From an uncultured Clostridia bacterium (lineage in GTDB: Bacteria; Bacillota; Clostridia; Oscillospirales; Oscillospiraceae), in the NCBI GenBank assembly GCA_946061345.1, contig CAMGRA010000002.1, forward strand, positions 1 to 36,444: a stretch of 36,444 bases of DNA. The letters run 5' to 3'. Shown here piece by piece: positions 1 through 9,092 of the stretch (positions are counted from its first letter, which is position 1; every line of letters starts with the position of its first letter). Made by a program: the position numbers and the translations under genes. The notes beneath the pieces were generated by a model. The model made no database searches and was not told the DNA's origin. It was given only the letters and a program-made list of their open reading frames with translations.

Positions 1-1
1 C

Positions 2-634
2 CGGGTGCTGCGGCTGGAAAAAAACTGCGGCCACGGCGCGGCAAGACGGGCGGGATTAGAGGCCTGCCGGTGTGAGCTGGTTGCCCTGATGGATGCCGAC
101 GATATCTGCGTGCCGGAGCGGTTTGCACTGCAGACGGCGGCTTTTGCGGCCCATCCTGAGGCTTGTGTCATCGGCGGACAGATCGAGGAATTTATCGGTA
201 CGCCGCAGCAGACCGTGGGAAAGCGTGTGGTTCCGCTGACAGATGCGGAGATCAAGGCATATATGAAAAAACGCTGTCCTTTCAATCAGGTCACCGTCAT
301 GCTTCGCAAGCAGGCAGTCGGGGAGGCCGGCGGCTATTTGGACTGGTACTGCGACGAGGATTATTATCTTTGGCTCCGGCTATATCTGGCGGGAGGCTGC
401 TTTGCCAACGTACCCGAGACCCTGGTCATGGTCCGCGTTTCCGGGGAAATGTACGCCCGCCGCGGCGGACGGAAGTATTTTCAAAGCGAGGTTCGGCTGC
501 AAAAATATATGTACCGGCAAGGGATCATCACCTTCCCGCAATACTGCGTCAATGTGGTGAAACGATTCATCGTGCAGCTTCTGCTGCCGAACAAATTACG
601 CGGCTGGGTATTCCGCCGCCTGGCACGGGAGTAA
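2..634 (+). CDS. Family 2 glycosyltransferase, 5' end cut by window
   Basis: The reading frame is open from the left edge of the window, so the N-terminus is missing; roughly 60 residues of the usual nucleotide-binding start of a GT2 enzyme would lie upstream. What remains begins inside the GT-A fold: an asparagine-rich GHGAARRAG segment typical of the 'N-x-G-x-x-x-A-R-N-x-G' region, followed by LMDADD, the DXD-like metal/nucleotide-sugar motif. A later DEDYYLWLRL segment matches the conserved 'ED-x-x-x-W-x-R' acceptor-side motif of GT2 enzymes. It ends 2 nt before the next start, so it is co-transcribed with the following polysaccharide genes. Cytoplasmic or membrane-associated transfer of one sugar to a lipid-linked glycan is inferred; donor and acceptor cannot be read from sequence. 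Confidence 0.85.
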   Translation, partial: RVLRLEKNCGHGAARRAGLEACRCELVALMDADDICVPERFALQTAAFAAHPEACVIGGQIEEFIGTPQQTVGKRVVPLTDAEIKAYMKKRCPFNQVTVMLRKQAVGEAGGYLDWYCDEDYYLWLRLYLAGGCFANVPETLVMVRVSGEMYARRGGRKYFQSEVRLQKYMYRQGIITFPQYCVNVVKRFIVQLLLPNKLRGWVFRRLARE

Positions 635-636
635 GT

Positions 637-1062
637 ATGGCTGAAAAGAAATACAAAATCGGATATACCGCAGGCGTTTTTGACCTGTTCCACATCGGAC
701 ATTTGAATATCCTCCGGCGCGCCAAAGAATTGTGCGAGGTTCTTATCGTCGGCGTGACGACGGATGAGCTTTGCCTGCAGCGGAAAGGAAAGCACCCTGT
801 TGTCTGCGAGCATGATCGTATGGAGCTTGTCGCTGCCATCCGCTATGTGGACCGGGTGATTGCGCAGAAGGACATGGACAAGCGGAAAGCGGTTCTGGCC
901 TGTCACGCAGACGCGGTATTCGTCGGCTCTGACTGGCAGGGTACACCCGCATGGCAGCAGTACGAACGTGAGCTGGCCGAGATCGGCTGCGACGTGGTGT
1001 ATTTTCCCCATACAGAGGGCGTTTCCTCCTCCATCCTGCGAGAGCGGCTGGAGGCACGATAA
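637..1062 (+). CDS. TagD-like cytidylyltransferase (glycerol-3-phosphate or related)
   Basis: The 141-residue product is a small nucleotidyltransferase-fold enzyme of the size of TagD. The HxGH motif (HIGH, residues 19-22) binds CTP, RYVDRVI matches the TagD RYVDEVI segment, and HTEGVSSS near residue 125 corresponds to the RTEGIST loop. The family joins CTP to a phosphorylated alcohol, giving for example CDP-glycerol. The segment after GSDW is longer than in classical TagD, so the alcohol could differ (choline phosphate, ethanolamine phosphate or another polyol phosphate). The neighbouring LicD-family gene is a natural user of the activated alcohol. The frame is open far upstream of this start, but ATG 637 begins exactly at the conserved KIGYTAGVFDLFH start and abuts the upstream stop. 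Confidence 0.82.
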   Translation: MAEKKYKIGYTAGVFDLFHIGHLNILRRAKELCEVLIVGVTTDELCLQRKGKHPVVCEHDRMELVAAIRYVDRVIAQKDMDKRKAVLACHADAVFVGSDWQGTPAWQQYERELAEIGCDVVYFPHTEGVSSSILRERLEAR

Positions 1063-1141
1063 GAGGGCTTCCGCCCCAAAGCGGGCGCGGAAGATGCCAC
1101 TGTTTTTAGCGAAAAGACCGACTACAAGGGGATGTGAACAC

Positions 1142-1999
1142 TTGGCTGTTGAGAATTCCGCGAACTCTATCGCCGCGGTTCAGAAAAAGATCCTGGAGAT
1201 CATGCGATATATCGACAGGCTTTGCCGGGGAAACGGCATTACTTACTGCATCATGGGCGGAACGGCCCTGGGGGCGGTCCGCCACGGCGGCTTCATCCCC
1301 TGGGACGACGACCTGGATATTTTTATGACGCCGGACCAGTATGAGAAGTTCCATCGGGTATTCCTTCGGGAAAACAGCGATACCTTTGTGCTGCAGGAAT
1401 GGCGCACGACAAAGCAGTATCTGGAATATGCCAAGGTGCGCATGAACGGCACGACCTTTATCGAGCACTGCTTTTCCGACTGTCCGGAGATGCATCACGG
1501 CATTTACGTGGACATTATGATACTTCACAAGGTGCCGAAAAACCGGCTGGTCCAGCGTCTGGTGTATCTGGAATCCAAATATGTGACTCTCTATGGCCTG
1601 TCCCAGCGCAACTGGCAGCCCAAGACCGGGATGCAGAAAGCCACGCTTCATATGCTGAAGCTGTTGCCCAACCGTTGGCTGGCAAAACGCTGCTACCGGC
1701 GCATCTATCGCTATGATGAGCTGCAGACCGGCTTTGACTACTGCTATTGGATCACCAAGGCCGGCTTCCGACAGGGGTTGTTTGATGCCTCTCTCTTTTC
1801 AGAAGTGAAGGAGATGCCCTTTGAGGATTGCAGCTTTCTTGCGCCGGTTAGGATCGAAGAATACCTCACCTACCGCTACGGTGATTTCAGAAAGCTGCCG
1901 CCGGAAAGCGAACGGATCGCGGCGCTTCACGCGGAAACGGTGGACACGCAGAGAGATTACCGCCTGTATTTTGAAGAGAAGGAGCACTGTGCGGGATAA
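1142..1999 (+). CDS. LicD family phosphotransferase
   Basis: A 285-residue LicD-family protein. The signature GGTALGAVRHGGF (from about residue 39) followed by IPWDDDLDI (DDDLD at about 55-59) is the nucleotidyltransferase-like metal site of the family. LicD proteins transfer phosphocholine or other phospho-alcohols from a CDP carrier to cell-surface sugars. The TagD-like gene just upstream probably supplies that CDP donor. The TTG at 1142 was chosen because AAGGGG lies about 10 nt before it; ATG 1094 in the same frame is a possible alternative, adding 16 residues that show no family similarity. The gene is followed 20 nt later by the next glycosyltransferase. Confidence 0.85.
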   Translation: MAVENSANSIAAVQKKILEIMRYIDRLCRGNGITYCIMGGTALGAVRHGGFIPWDDDLDIFMTPDQYEKFHRVFLRENSDTFVLQEWRTTKQYLEYAKVRMNGTTFIEHCFSDCPEMHHGIYVDIMILHKVPKNRLVQRLVYLESKYVTLYGLSQRNWQPKTGMQKATLHMLKLLPNRWLAKRCYRRIYRYDELQTGFDYCYWITKAGFRQGLFDASLFSEVKEMPFEDCSFLAPVRIEEYLTYRYGDFRKLPPESERIAALHAETVDTQRDYRLYFEEKEHCAG

Positions 2000-2019
2000 T
2001 TGTTTTCGCAAAACGGCCT

Positions 2020-3276
2020 ATGAAACGAGTACTGATCCTGGGTAATAATTGCCTTTCCCAGAGCAATAACAACGGCAGAACCCTTTCCAATCTGCTGTTG
2101 GGATATCCGAAAGATAAGCTGGCGCAGTTCTGCCTGCTGGACGGTGCGCCGGATTTCGAACGCTGCGAGCGCTATTTTGTGGTCTCCGACCGGGAGGCTC
2201 TGGACGCTCTGCTACATTTGCGCCGCGTGGGAAGACGGCTGACGGAGACCGACGCGGCTAAGCTCATCGCGCCCAGAAGAAGCATCAGGAACCGCAATGC
2301 GCTGACCATGCTTTTACGGGAAGCGGTCTGGCGCAGCGGACTGTGGAAGCGGGGTGGCTTCCGGAAATTTGTGGAGGAATTCCATCCTGAGGTCATTTTG
2401 CTTCAGGCGGGGGATTGCGCGTTTATGCTCCGCCTGGCAAGGCTTCTGGCGAAAAAATACCATATCCCGCTGGTGATCTACAACAGCGAGAGTGACTATT
2501 TCAAGGACCACGACTATTTCCGCGCCAGGGGCATTGCACATCTTTGCTACCCGCTGTTCCGGCGGATGCTTCGCAGGGAATTCAGAAAGACGATGCAGGC
2601 TGCAAGCTATGCGGTCTATCTCTGCGATGAGTTGAAAACGGCTTACGATGCCGAATTTGACTGCCCGTCGGAGGTCATCTACACGGCGACACGGCTTCAG
2701 CCTGTGAATAAGCCTCTGACCGGACCGCTGTCGGCGGTGTATCTGGGGAATCTGGGCCTGTGCAGGCATGAGAGCCTGATCGAACTGGCTCGGACGCTGC
2801 AGAGGATTGAGCCCGGGGCGTTGCTTCATATCTACGGCAGAGCCCCCAACGACACGGTGGAACAGGCTCTGCGCTCCTGCGGCGCGATACAGCTTCACGG
2901 CTTTGTCCCCTATGACGAGGTCCGCCGCGTAATGTCGGAGGCAGTGCTTCTGGTCCACGCGGAGAATTTTTCCGAGCTTTACAGAAAAGAATTACTATAT
3001 GCATTTTCGACAAAAATACCCGATTGCCTGGCAAGCGGAAGCTGTTTTCTGCTCTACGCGCCGTCGGAACTGGCGGCAACAAAGTACCTGCTGAAAACGG
3101 AATCAGCCTACGTAGCGACAGACAAGGCGCAGCTTGAGACATATTTGCGCCTGCTGCATGAGCAGCCGGAGGCAAGAAAAAGATATCTGGAGCGCGCCGG
3201 GGCTGTGGTGGAGGAAAACCACAACGCGGTAAAGAACGCTGCGCGTTTCTGCGCGATCCTGAACAGCAGGCTTTGA
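2020..3276 (+). CDS. GT4-like glycosyltransferase (divergent)
   Basis: A 418-residue protein with the two-Rossmann-domain (GT-B) outline. The N-terminus reads KRVLILGNN, a first beta strand and glycine loop; the middle has AVYLGNLG and LHIYG strand-loop segments, then LHGFVPYDEVRRVMSEA, which matches the 'G-x-v-x-x-e-v-x-x-x-x-x-a' helix preceding the donor site of GT4 enzymes. The usual E-x-F-G-x-x-x-x-E donor motif is poorly preserved (FSELYRKELLYAFSTKIPDCLASG), with FSTKIPDCLASG replacing the common 'K-x-x-E-x-x-A-x-G' element. Sugar transfer in the polysaccharide pathway is inferred from this fold and the operon position; the substrate is unknown. Confidence 0.7.
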   Translation: MKRVLILGNNCLSQSNNNGRTLSNLLLGYPKDKLAQFCLLDGAPDFERCERYFVVSDREALDALLHLRRVGRRLTETDAAKLIAPRRSIRNRNALTMLLREAVWRSGLWKRGGFRKFVEEFHPEVILLQAGDCAFMLRLARLLAKKYHIPLVIYNSESDYFKDHDYFRARGIAHLCYPLFRRMLRREFRKTMQAASYAVYLCDELKTAYDAEFDCPSEVIYTATRLQPVNKPLTGPLSAVYLGNLGLCRHESLIELARTLQRIEPGALLHIYGRAPNDTVEQALRSCGAIQLHGFVPYDEVRRVMSEAVLLVHAENFSELYRKELLYAFSTKIPDCLASGSCFLLYAPSELAATKYLLKTESAYVATDKAQLETYLRLLHEQPEARKRYLERAGAVVEENHNAVKNAARFCAILNSRL

Positions 3277-3294
3277 AGGCCAAACGAGATCAAC

Positions 3295-4377
3295 GTGGTG
3301 AAAGGTATGACAGTATATTTTGCGGTTATTTTCCTGATTGCATTATTCTCAATTCTATACAGCGCCCGCTGCAAGACGGAAAAGACCAGAAACACGCTGT
3401 TGTGCTGGACGGTTTTTTTCCTGCTGTTTCTTCTCCTGGCCCTGCGAAACGAAAATATGGGCGCCGATCTGCTGAACAAGGACATGACCGGCGGCTATCT
3501 GGTGGCCTATGACGAATTGGCTGATAAGCCCTGGGGGGTCATTTTTGACGGCTATCTGAACTATGAGGCGGGCTATATCCTCCTGAATAAGCTGGTCGCC
3601 CTGCTATCCGGTGGAAACCGGCAGATATTCCTGGCCGTTTGCGCCCTTGGCTCTATGCTGCCCGTGGCCTACATGATCTACTGCAACAGTGATACACCGG
3701 CCTTTTCTTTCTTGATTTACATGGGCCTGCCTGTGTTTCTGCTGCTGTATTCCGGCCTGCGGCAGAGTCTGGCCATCGGTCTGACCTTCCTTTCTGTCCG
3801 CTATATCCAAAAACGGAAGCCTATCCCGTTCATCCTGCTGATCCTGGCTGCGGCTCAGTTCCATTATTCCGCCTACCTTTTCCTGATTGCTTACCCGATC
3901 TATTATCTGCGGATGAATACGTCACTGCGGGTCGTGTCGGTGTTTTCGCTCCCGGTGGTCTTTTTGCTCCGTTATCCTCTCTTTTCCATTTTAAGCAAGC
4001 TGCTGAAACAGAATGCGGCCGTGGAGGACAACGGTGCGATTACACTGTTCCTGGTGTTTTTTGCCATCTATTTTTTCTGCTTTATATTTACCAACGAGAG
4101 CGAAGAACAAACCGGCTATATCAACCTGTTTTTCCTTGCCTGTTTCTGTCAGGCCTTTGGCGGCGTGAACTCCATCGCGCTGCGAATGGGCTATTACTTT
4201 ATGATGCCGCTGGTGCTGCTGCTTCCAAAGGTGGACGGCAGTATGCGGGTGGAGCAGGAACGCAAGCTGGCTAAAATCGTGATTTTGGCCTGCTTTGTGC
4301 TCTACGGGCTTTACGCCATTTCCAGCTCAAAATGGGCGGAGGCAAATCCCTACTATTGGTTTTGGGAAACGGTCTGA
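3295..4377 (+). CDS. EpsG/Wzy-like polysaccharide polymerase, membrane protein
   Basis: A 360-residue integral membrane protein with about ten hydrophobic segments. The N-terminal part has RNENMGADLLN followed by an acidic Y-x-x-YDELADKPWG stretch and NYEAGYILLNKLV, the pattern of the EpsG family (R-x-x-x-v-G-t-D-t-x-x-Y and E-x-g-y-x-l-l-n). EpsG and Wzy proteins join repeat units of exopolysaccharide on the outer face of the membrane. Two GTG codons at 3295 and 3298 and an ATG at 3307 are possible starts; ATG 3307 gives the more typical MTVYFAVIF beginning but has its purine-rich sequence very close, so the start is uncertain by four residues. It is the only polymerase candidate in the cluster. 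Confidence 0.8.
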   Translation: MVKGMTVYFAVIFLIALFSILYSARCKTEKTRNTLLCWTVFFLLFLLLALRNENMGADLLNKDMTGGYLVAYDELADKPWGVIFDGYLNYEAGYILLNKLVALLSGGNRQIFLAVCALGSMLPVAYMIYCNSDTPAFSFLIYMGLPVFLLLYSGLRQSLAIGLTFLSVRYIQKRKPIPFILLILAAAQFHYSAYLFLIAYPIYYLRMNTSLRVVSVFSLPVVFLLRYPLFSILSKLLKQNAAVEDNGAITLFLVFFAIYFFCFIFTNESEEQTGYINLFFLACFCQAFGGVNSIALRMGYYFMMPLVLLLPKVDGSMRVEQERKLAKIVILACFVLYGLYAISSSKWAEANPYYWFWETV

Positions 4378-4409
4378 CCGCCGGGAAAGAAGAGAGCGTG
4401 GTGTGAAAT

Positions 4410-5615
4410 ATGAAAATCGTTGCGATCAATTCCTGTACCTACGGCAGCACCGGAAGTATCATGCAGAGCATCGCGCAGACAGCCATTACCCATGGCCATA
4501 CGGCCTATATTGCCTTTCCCGACGGGAGGCACAGGGAGCGCAACCGTCTGGCATGCCGGGACCTTCCGGCGATTCCCTTCAGCAGCCGGTTTTCCGAGAG
4601 CTTTCACCTGCTGGCTGACCGTCTGACGGGCTTCAACGGCTGCTTTTCCGTGTTTTCCACAGCGGCGCTTCTGCGTAAGCTGGACAAGCTGCAGCCGGAC
4701 CTGCTCCATCTGCACAATCTGCATAATTGTTACATCAATCTGCCCATGCTGTTCCGCTATATCAAAAAACGTCACCTCCGGGTGGTGTGGACCCTCCACG
4801 ACTGCTGGGCCTTCACCGGCCACTGCCCCCATTTTGACGGTATCGGCTGCGATAAATGGCAGACGGGCTGTGAGCACTGTCCCCAGTACAGGCGCTATCC
4901 CCAAAGCCTGGTCGACCGGTCAAAAGCCATGTACCGCCGGAAGAAAAACTGGTTTACCGGGGTAGAGGATTTGACCATTGTCACGCCCTCTGCCTGGCTG
5001 GCGGAGCTGGCTGAACGCTCCTTCCTGGGGGACTATCCCATTCGGGTCATCCCTAACGGTATCGACCTGTCCGTTTTCCGCCCGACGGGAACGAATAAAG
5101 AGCGACGGAAGGATAGATTTGTCATTCTGGGTGTTGCCGCCGCCTGGTCGGAGGCGAAGGGCCTGGATGTCTATATAGAACTGGCAAAACGTCTGGAGGA
5201 TCGCTTTCAGATCGTCCTGGCGGGCACTGATGAAGAAGTGGACCGCAAACTGCCGGGCAACATTATCTCTATCCGGCGGACTGCCGACCCTCATAAATTG
5301 GCAGAGCTATACACCGCTGCCGACCTGTTTGTCAACGCAACGCGGCAGGACAATTACCCGACGGTGAATCTGGAGGCGCTCGCTTGCGGTACACCGGTTT
5401 TGACTTTTCGTACCGGCGGCAGTCCTGAGGCCATTGACGCCGAGTGCGGTATGACTGTCGAAAGGAACGATATCAATGCTCTGGAGCAGGCCATCCGAAG
5501 AATCGCGGAGGTAAGCCCGTTTGTGCCGGAGGCCTGCATTCGCCGCGCACAGGAATTTGCTGCGGAGCACCAATTTGAAAAATACGTGAAACTGTATGAG
5601 GCAGGTGCGACATGA
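4410..5615 (+). CDS. GT4 family glycosyltransferase
   Basis: A 401-residue GT-B enzyme. The N-terminal MKIVAINSCTYGSTGSIM places a glycine-rich loop after the first strand. LHLHNLHNC and WTLHDCWAFTGHC are hallmark segments of a subgroup of capsule and exopolysaccharide GT4 enzymes that carry a cysteine cluster (C-P-H-F-x-x-I-G-C-D-x-W-x-x-G-C-x-x-C-P). The C-terminal half has VIPNGIDLSVFRP, the conserved linker, and then VNLEALACGTPVLTFRTGG, the donor-binding E-x-x-A-x-G-x-P-V element. The four cysteines could bind a metal or just stabilise the fold. Its stop overlaps the next start (ATGA), indicating translational coupling. Confidence 0.88.
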   Translation: MKIVAINSCTYGSTGSIMQSIAQTAITHGHTAYIAFPDGRHRERNRLACRDLPAIPFSSRFSESFHLLADRLTGFNGCFSVFSTAALLRKLDKLQPDLLHLHNLHNCYINLPMLFRYIKKRHLRVVWTLHDCWAFTGHCPHFDGIGCDKWQTGCEHCPQYRRYPQSLVDRSKAMYRRKKNWFTGVEDLTIVTPSAWLAELAERSFLGDYPIRVIPNGIDLSVFRPTGTNKERRKDRFVILGVAAAWSEAKGLDVYIELAKRLEDRFQIVLAGTDEEVDRKLPGNIISIRRTADPHKLAELYTAADLFVNATRQDNYPTVNLEALACGTPVLTFRTGGSPEAIDAECGMTVERNDINALEQAIRRIAEVSPFVPEACIRRAQEFAAEHQFEKYVKLYEAGAT

Positions 5616-6778
5616 GAATCGTTTTTGCTTCCAATTTCATGAATCACCATCAGATGCCGCTGGCAAAGGCGTTCTCTGCCATGAGGGATGTGGAATTCAC
5701 CTTTGTCGCCGCAGAGCCTGTCCCTGCAGAGCGCAGGAAGTTGGGCTACCATGACATGAATCACGCCGCACCCTTTATTCTCTGCGCCTATGAAAGCGAA
5801 GAAGCGCACCGGTGTGCTGTCGAGCTGTGCGAAGCCTGCGACGTTCTGATCTACGGCAGCGCACCCGGGGAATTCTACCGGCACCGTCAGAGAAAGGGCA
5901 AGCTGACCTTCCGCTATTCCGAACGCGTGTATAAGGAGCCGTGCCCCCGGTATGAGATACCTATGCGCACCGTCTGCTATTTCTTCCGCTACACGCTGTG
6001 CAGGAAGCTCTATCTGCTTTGTGCCAGCGCATATACGGCGGGAGACTACAGAAAAACCGGGACCTTCCGCGGCAGAGCCTACAAGTGGGGATATTTTCCG
6101 GAAGTGACGGAATACGCGGATATTGCCGCGCTGGTGACGCAAAAAAAACCTGCGTCTCTTTTGTGGGCAGGCAGGCTGATCGGCTGGAAGCACCCGGAGG
6201 CTGCGATCCTTGCGGCAAAAAAGCTGAAAGAAACGGGTACCAGCTTCTCACTGAACATCATCGGCACCGGCGAGATGGAAACGAAGCTGCGGACGATGAT
6301 TGCCGAAGCCGGTCTGGAGGAACAGGTGCATTTGCTTGGCCCCATGCCGCCGGAGCAGGTGCGCAGGTATATGGAGTCCTCCGAGATCTTTCTGCTCACC
6401 TCTGACCGCAATGAGGGCTGGGGCGCGGTGCTGAACGAGGCGATGAACAGCGGCTGTGCCGTTGTGGCGAGCCATGCCGTCGGCTCAGTACCGTTTCTGA
6501 TCCATCATAAAGAGAACGGTCTGATCTATCGAGACGGGGACACGGATATGCTTTTCCGCCGCATCCAATGGCTGTTGGAGCGTCCTGACGCACGGGAAGC
6601 AATGGGAAAACACGCCTATGACACCCTGCGGGAGGAATGGAATCCCAAAATGGCGGCGAGTCGATTTGTCTCCCTTTCCCGCGCGATCCTGAACGGGGAG
6701 GGCAGACCGAAGCCCTTTGACGGCGGCGTTTGCAGCGAGGCTAAGCCGATCCCGGAAGAATGGTTGGAGGAAACATGA
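5612..6778 (+). CDS. GT4 family glycosyltransferase
   Basis: A 388-residue GT-B enzyme. The start MRIVFASNFMNHHQMPLAKA resembles a Wza-cluster GT4 group with an N-H-H-Q motif. LLWAGRLIGWKHPEAAI is the classical 'G-R-x-x-x-x-K' start of the C-terminal Rossmann domain, binding donor phosphates; IIGTGEMETKL and LLGPMPPEQVRRYMESSEIFLLTSDRNEGWGAVLNEAMNSG contain the E-G-W-G-x-x-x-x-E-A-M donor site with both glutamates present. The start is fixed by the 4-nt overlap with the upstream stop, and its own stop overlaps the following start in the same way. The sugar specificity is not readable. Confidence 0.88.
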   Translation: MRIVFASNFMNHHQMPLAKAFSAMRDVEFTFVAAEPVPAERRKLGYHDMNHAAPFILCAYESEEAHRCAVELCEACDVLIYGSAPGEFYRHRQRKGKLTFRYSERVYKEPCPRYEIPMRTVCYFFRYTLCRKLYLLCASAYTAGDYRKTGTFRGRAYKWGYFPEVTEYADIAALVTQKKPASLLWAGRLIGWKHPEAAILAAKKLKETGTSFSLNIIGTGEMETKLRTMIAEAGLEEQVHLLGPMPPEQVRRYMESSEIFLLTSDRNEGWGAVLNEAMNSGCAVVASHAVGSVPFLIHHKENGLIYRDGDTDMLFRRIQWLLERPDAREAMGKHAYDTLREEWNPKMAASRFVSLSRAILNGEGRPKPFDGGVCSEAKPIPEEWLEET

Positions 6779-7812
6779 AGCTTTTGGTCAGCGTTATCAT
6801 TCCTGTTTTTAACACAGAACGGTATCTGCGCGGCTGCCTGGACTCGGTATGCGCCCAGAGTTGGCGGGATTTGGAGCTCATCCTTGTGGATGACGGTTCA
6901 ACTGACGGCTCCGGTGTTATCTGCGATGAATACGCAGCACACGATGCTCGTGTTCGTGTGCTGCACCAGGAAAACAGCGGCGTTTGTGCCGCACGCAACG
7001 CAGGTTTGCAGATGGCCGCGGGCCGCTATGTCTGCTTTGTCGACAGCGACGACAGACTGGCGGAAAACGCGGTCGCCGACCTGGTCAGCGCAGCACTGCG
7101 CAGTGGTGCGTCCTATATTGGGGAGTTTCCCCAAAAGCAAAATACAGACGAAACTGTAATCGACGTTCAAAAAAAGCCAATGGAATTGCTTCATTACCTT
7201 TCCACCGGCACGTCCGCTTCCTCCTGCGCGAAGCTGTTTGAGCTTTCTGTCATCCGGGCGCATGGCCTTTGTTTTGACACAGAACTGAAATGCTCAGAGG
7301 ACGCGCTGTTTAACCGGCAGTATCTTTGCTGCTGTGACCGGCTGTGTCTGATACCCGAAACGATCTATACGATCAATGCAGAGAATCCCGTATCTCTCTC
7401 TAAAAAAGGCTATCCCGAATTCAGCCGTTATTTTGCAAAAAAGCTGAAAGTGCTGGAGGAGCTGACGCAGCGCTTGAGCATCACACAGGCGCAGAGAGAG
7501 GAGTTTCTCTCCTACCGCGCCGTCCACGGTATCCGCATCAGTGTTCGCCATTACTTCACCTGCTTACCGGTGGAAGCGGAAAGGCTTGTCACCGAAGCGA
7601 CAGCCCAATTGCTGCCCTGGGTGCGCTTTGATACGGTGCCCTGGGACCGGGAACTGCAGATTTGGTGGCAGCACCACCGCCGGGAACTGGAACAGGGGGA
7701 GTTTCGGACCTTTCTGAAGAGGACGCGGCGGGAGACCTTGATCGAAAAGCAGCGGGCTAAGCTGGCAAGGAGAGTCAGGGCCTTACAGAAAAGAATTACC
7801 GCTGCTCGGTAG
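6775..7812 (+). CDS. Family 2 glycosyltransferase
   Basis: A 345-residue GT-A enzyme. LVSVIIPVFNTERYLRGCLDS is the canonical GT2 start, followed by LILVDDGSTDGSG (first aspartates binding the nucleotide), HQENSGVCAARNAGL and FVDSDDRL (the DXD motif). CSEDALFNRQYL provides the E-D catalytic-region motif. ATG 6775 was chosen over ATG 6760 because GGAGG lies 4 nt upstream and the start overlaps the preceding stop; the longer form would add five residues only. The C-terminal 60 residues are basic and helical, likely for membrane surface contact. It acts in the same pathway as the flanking GT4 genes. Confidence 0.9.
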   Translation: MKLLVSVIIPVFNTERYLRGCLDSVCAQSWRDLELILVDDGSTDGSGVICDEYAAHDARVRVLHQENSGVCAARNAGLQMAAGRYVCFVDSDDRLAENAVADLVSAALRSGASYIGEFPQKQNTDETVIDVQKKPMELLHYLSTGTSASSCAKLFELSVIRAHGLCFDTELKCSEDALFNRQYLCCCDRLCLIPETIYTINAENPVSLSKKGYPEFSRYFAKKLKVLEELTQRLSITQAQREEFLSYRAVHGIRISVRHYFTCLPVEAERLVTEATAQLLPWVRFDTVPWDRELQIWWQHHRRELEQGEFRTFLKRTRRETLIEKQRAKLARRVRALQKRITAAR

Positions 7813-7859
7813 AAGACACGTGATACCGTCGAATTACACGATCTCAGGGGCAAGACACT

Positions 7860-9092
7860 ATGAGGAATATCCTGTTTTTATTGAATATGTATCTGCCAAA
7901 CGCGGACCCAAACGGGGTTTGCTGCAGTCATGTGGCGGAAGCATTGGCACGTCAGGACTATCATGTGCTGGTCGCTGCCCACGAGCAGCCGGATGCAGCG
8001 GAGCTTGAGGTGATCAACGGCGTCGAGGTATTCCGGCTACACCGCAGCTGGCCTGTTAAGAAGCAGAGTCATGCGATTAACGGCGTTATGACTTACTGCA
8101 AATTGCTTTGGCCATGGTACCGCTATCCCTACACCACAGACTGGAAAGGCGTCGCCGACATGACTGCCGTCGCAGAGAAGCTCATAAAGGAAAAAAGCAT
8201 TGACACGCTGATCTGCGTATCTTTCCCGACAGAATCCCTGAACGCGGGGGCGTTATTGAAAAAGAAATTCCCCAATCTCAGGTGCTATGGATATCTGCTT
8301 GACTCCTTTTCCGCCGGGTTCTGTCCCAGATTTCTTCCTCGCAGCCTTGTCCGGCACAGGAAGCAAAAGTGGGAAGAGCGGCTGTTGGAACCAATGGATG
8401 GTGTGCTGCTGATGGAATCCGGCAGAGACCACTATGAAAAAAACTGTCGCCGTATGCCCTGGTACGGGAAAGCACGTTACTGCGATATCCCGGCTGTGGT
8501 GCCGCCGGCGGGACAGCCGGTGAGGGCGGAAGACCCGCAGACCGTGACGATCTGCTTCACGGGCACGATGCTGACCCATACCCGGACACCCGACTACTTT
8601 CTGGAACTGCTGAAAAGGCTCAGGGGTATTCGGATCAAGGCTGTGTTTGCGGGATATACCAACTGCGCCCCGGACCTGTCCGCCTTTTCGGAGGACAGCA
8701 ATATCTCCGTGCATATGCTCGGTCAGGTCAGCCATGAAGCTGTCAGCGGCCTTTTGTCGGAGGCGTCGATGCTGCTGAATCTCGGAAATAAAAACGCCGC
8801 ACTGACGCCGAGCAAGATCTTTGAATATATGTCCTACGGCAAGCCGATCATTTCCACATTTTGCGTCGATAACGATAGCAGCGCGACGTATTTGAGAAGA
8901 TATCCCTGTGCGTTGCTGCTGGACGAAAGAGACGCTGATCTGGATGGGGCGGCAGAGCGGCTGAGGCGGTTTATCCTTGACAACCGGAATACCGTGATCC
9001 CCTACGGGGAGACGGAACGGCGGTTTTACGGCAATACGCCGTCTGCAACCATCGAAGCGCTGAAAGAACTGGAAGAAAAGGCAGGCAAATAG
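7860..9092 (+). CDS. GT4-like glycosyltransferase
   Basis: A 410-residue GT-B type protein. MRNILFLLNMYLPNADPNGVC is a typical N-terminal strand with the 'P-x-x-x-x-x-G' acceptor loop. EVINGVEVFRLHR is the common 'G-V-x-V-x-R-x' segment in the first domain. In the C-terminal domain VTICFTGTML begins the second Rossmann fold, and KIFEYMSYGKPIIS matches the 'K-x-x-E-Y-m-a-x-G-k-P-V-v' donor-site element. There is a 47-nt gap after the previous gene and none before the next (its stop directly precedes the flippase ATG). Function as a sugar transferase is well supported; substrate is unknown. Confidence 0.83.
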   Translation: MRNILFLLNMYLPNADPNGVCCSHVAEALARQDYHVLVAAHEQPDAAELEVINGVEVFRLHRSWPVKKQSHAINGVMTYCKLLWPWYRYPYTTDWKGVADMTAVAEKLIKEKSIDTLICVSFPTESLNAGALLKKKFPNLRCYGYLLDSFSAGFCPRFLPRSLVRHRKQKWEERLLEPMDGVLLMESGRDHYEKNCRRMPWYGKARYCDIPAVVPPAGQPVRAEDPQTVTICFTGTMLTHTRTPDYFLELLKRLRGIRIKAVFAGYTNCAPDLSAFSEDSNISVHMLGQVSHEAVSGLLSEASMLLNLGNKNAALTPSKIFEYMSYGKPIISTFCVDNDSSATYLRRYPCALLLDERDADLDGAAERLRRFILDNRNTVIPYGETERRFYGNTPSATIEALKELEEKAGK

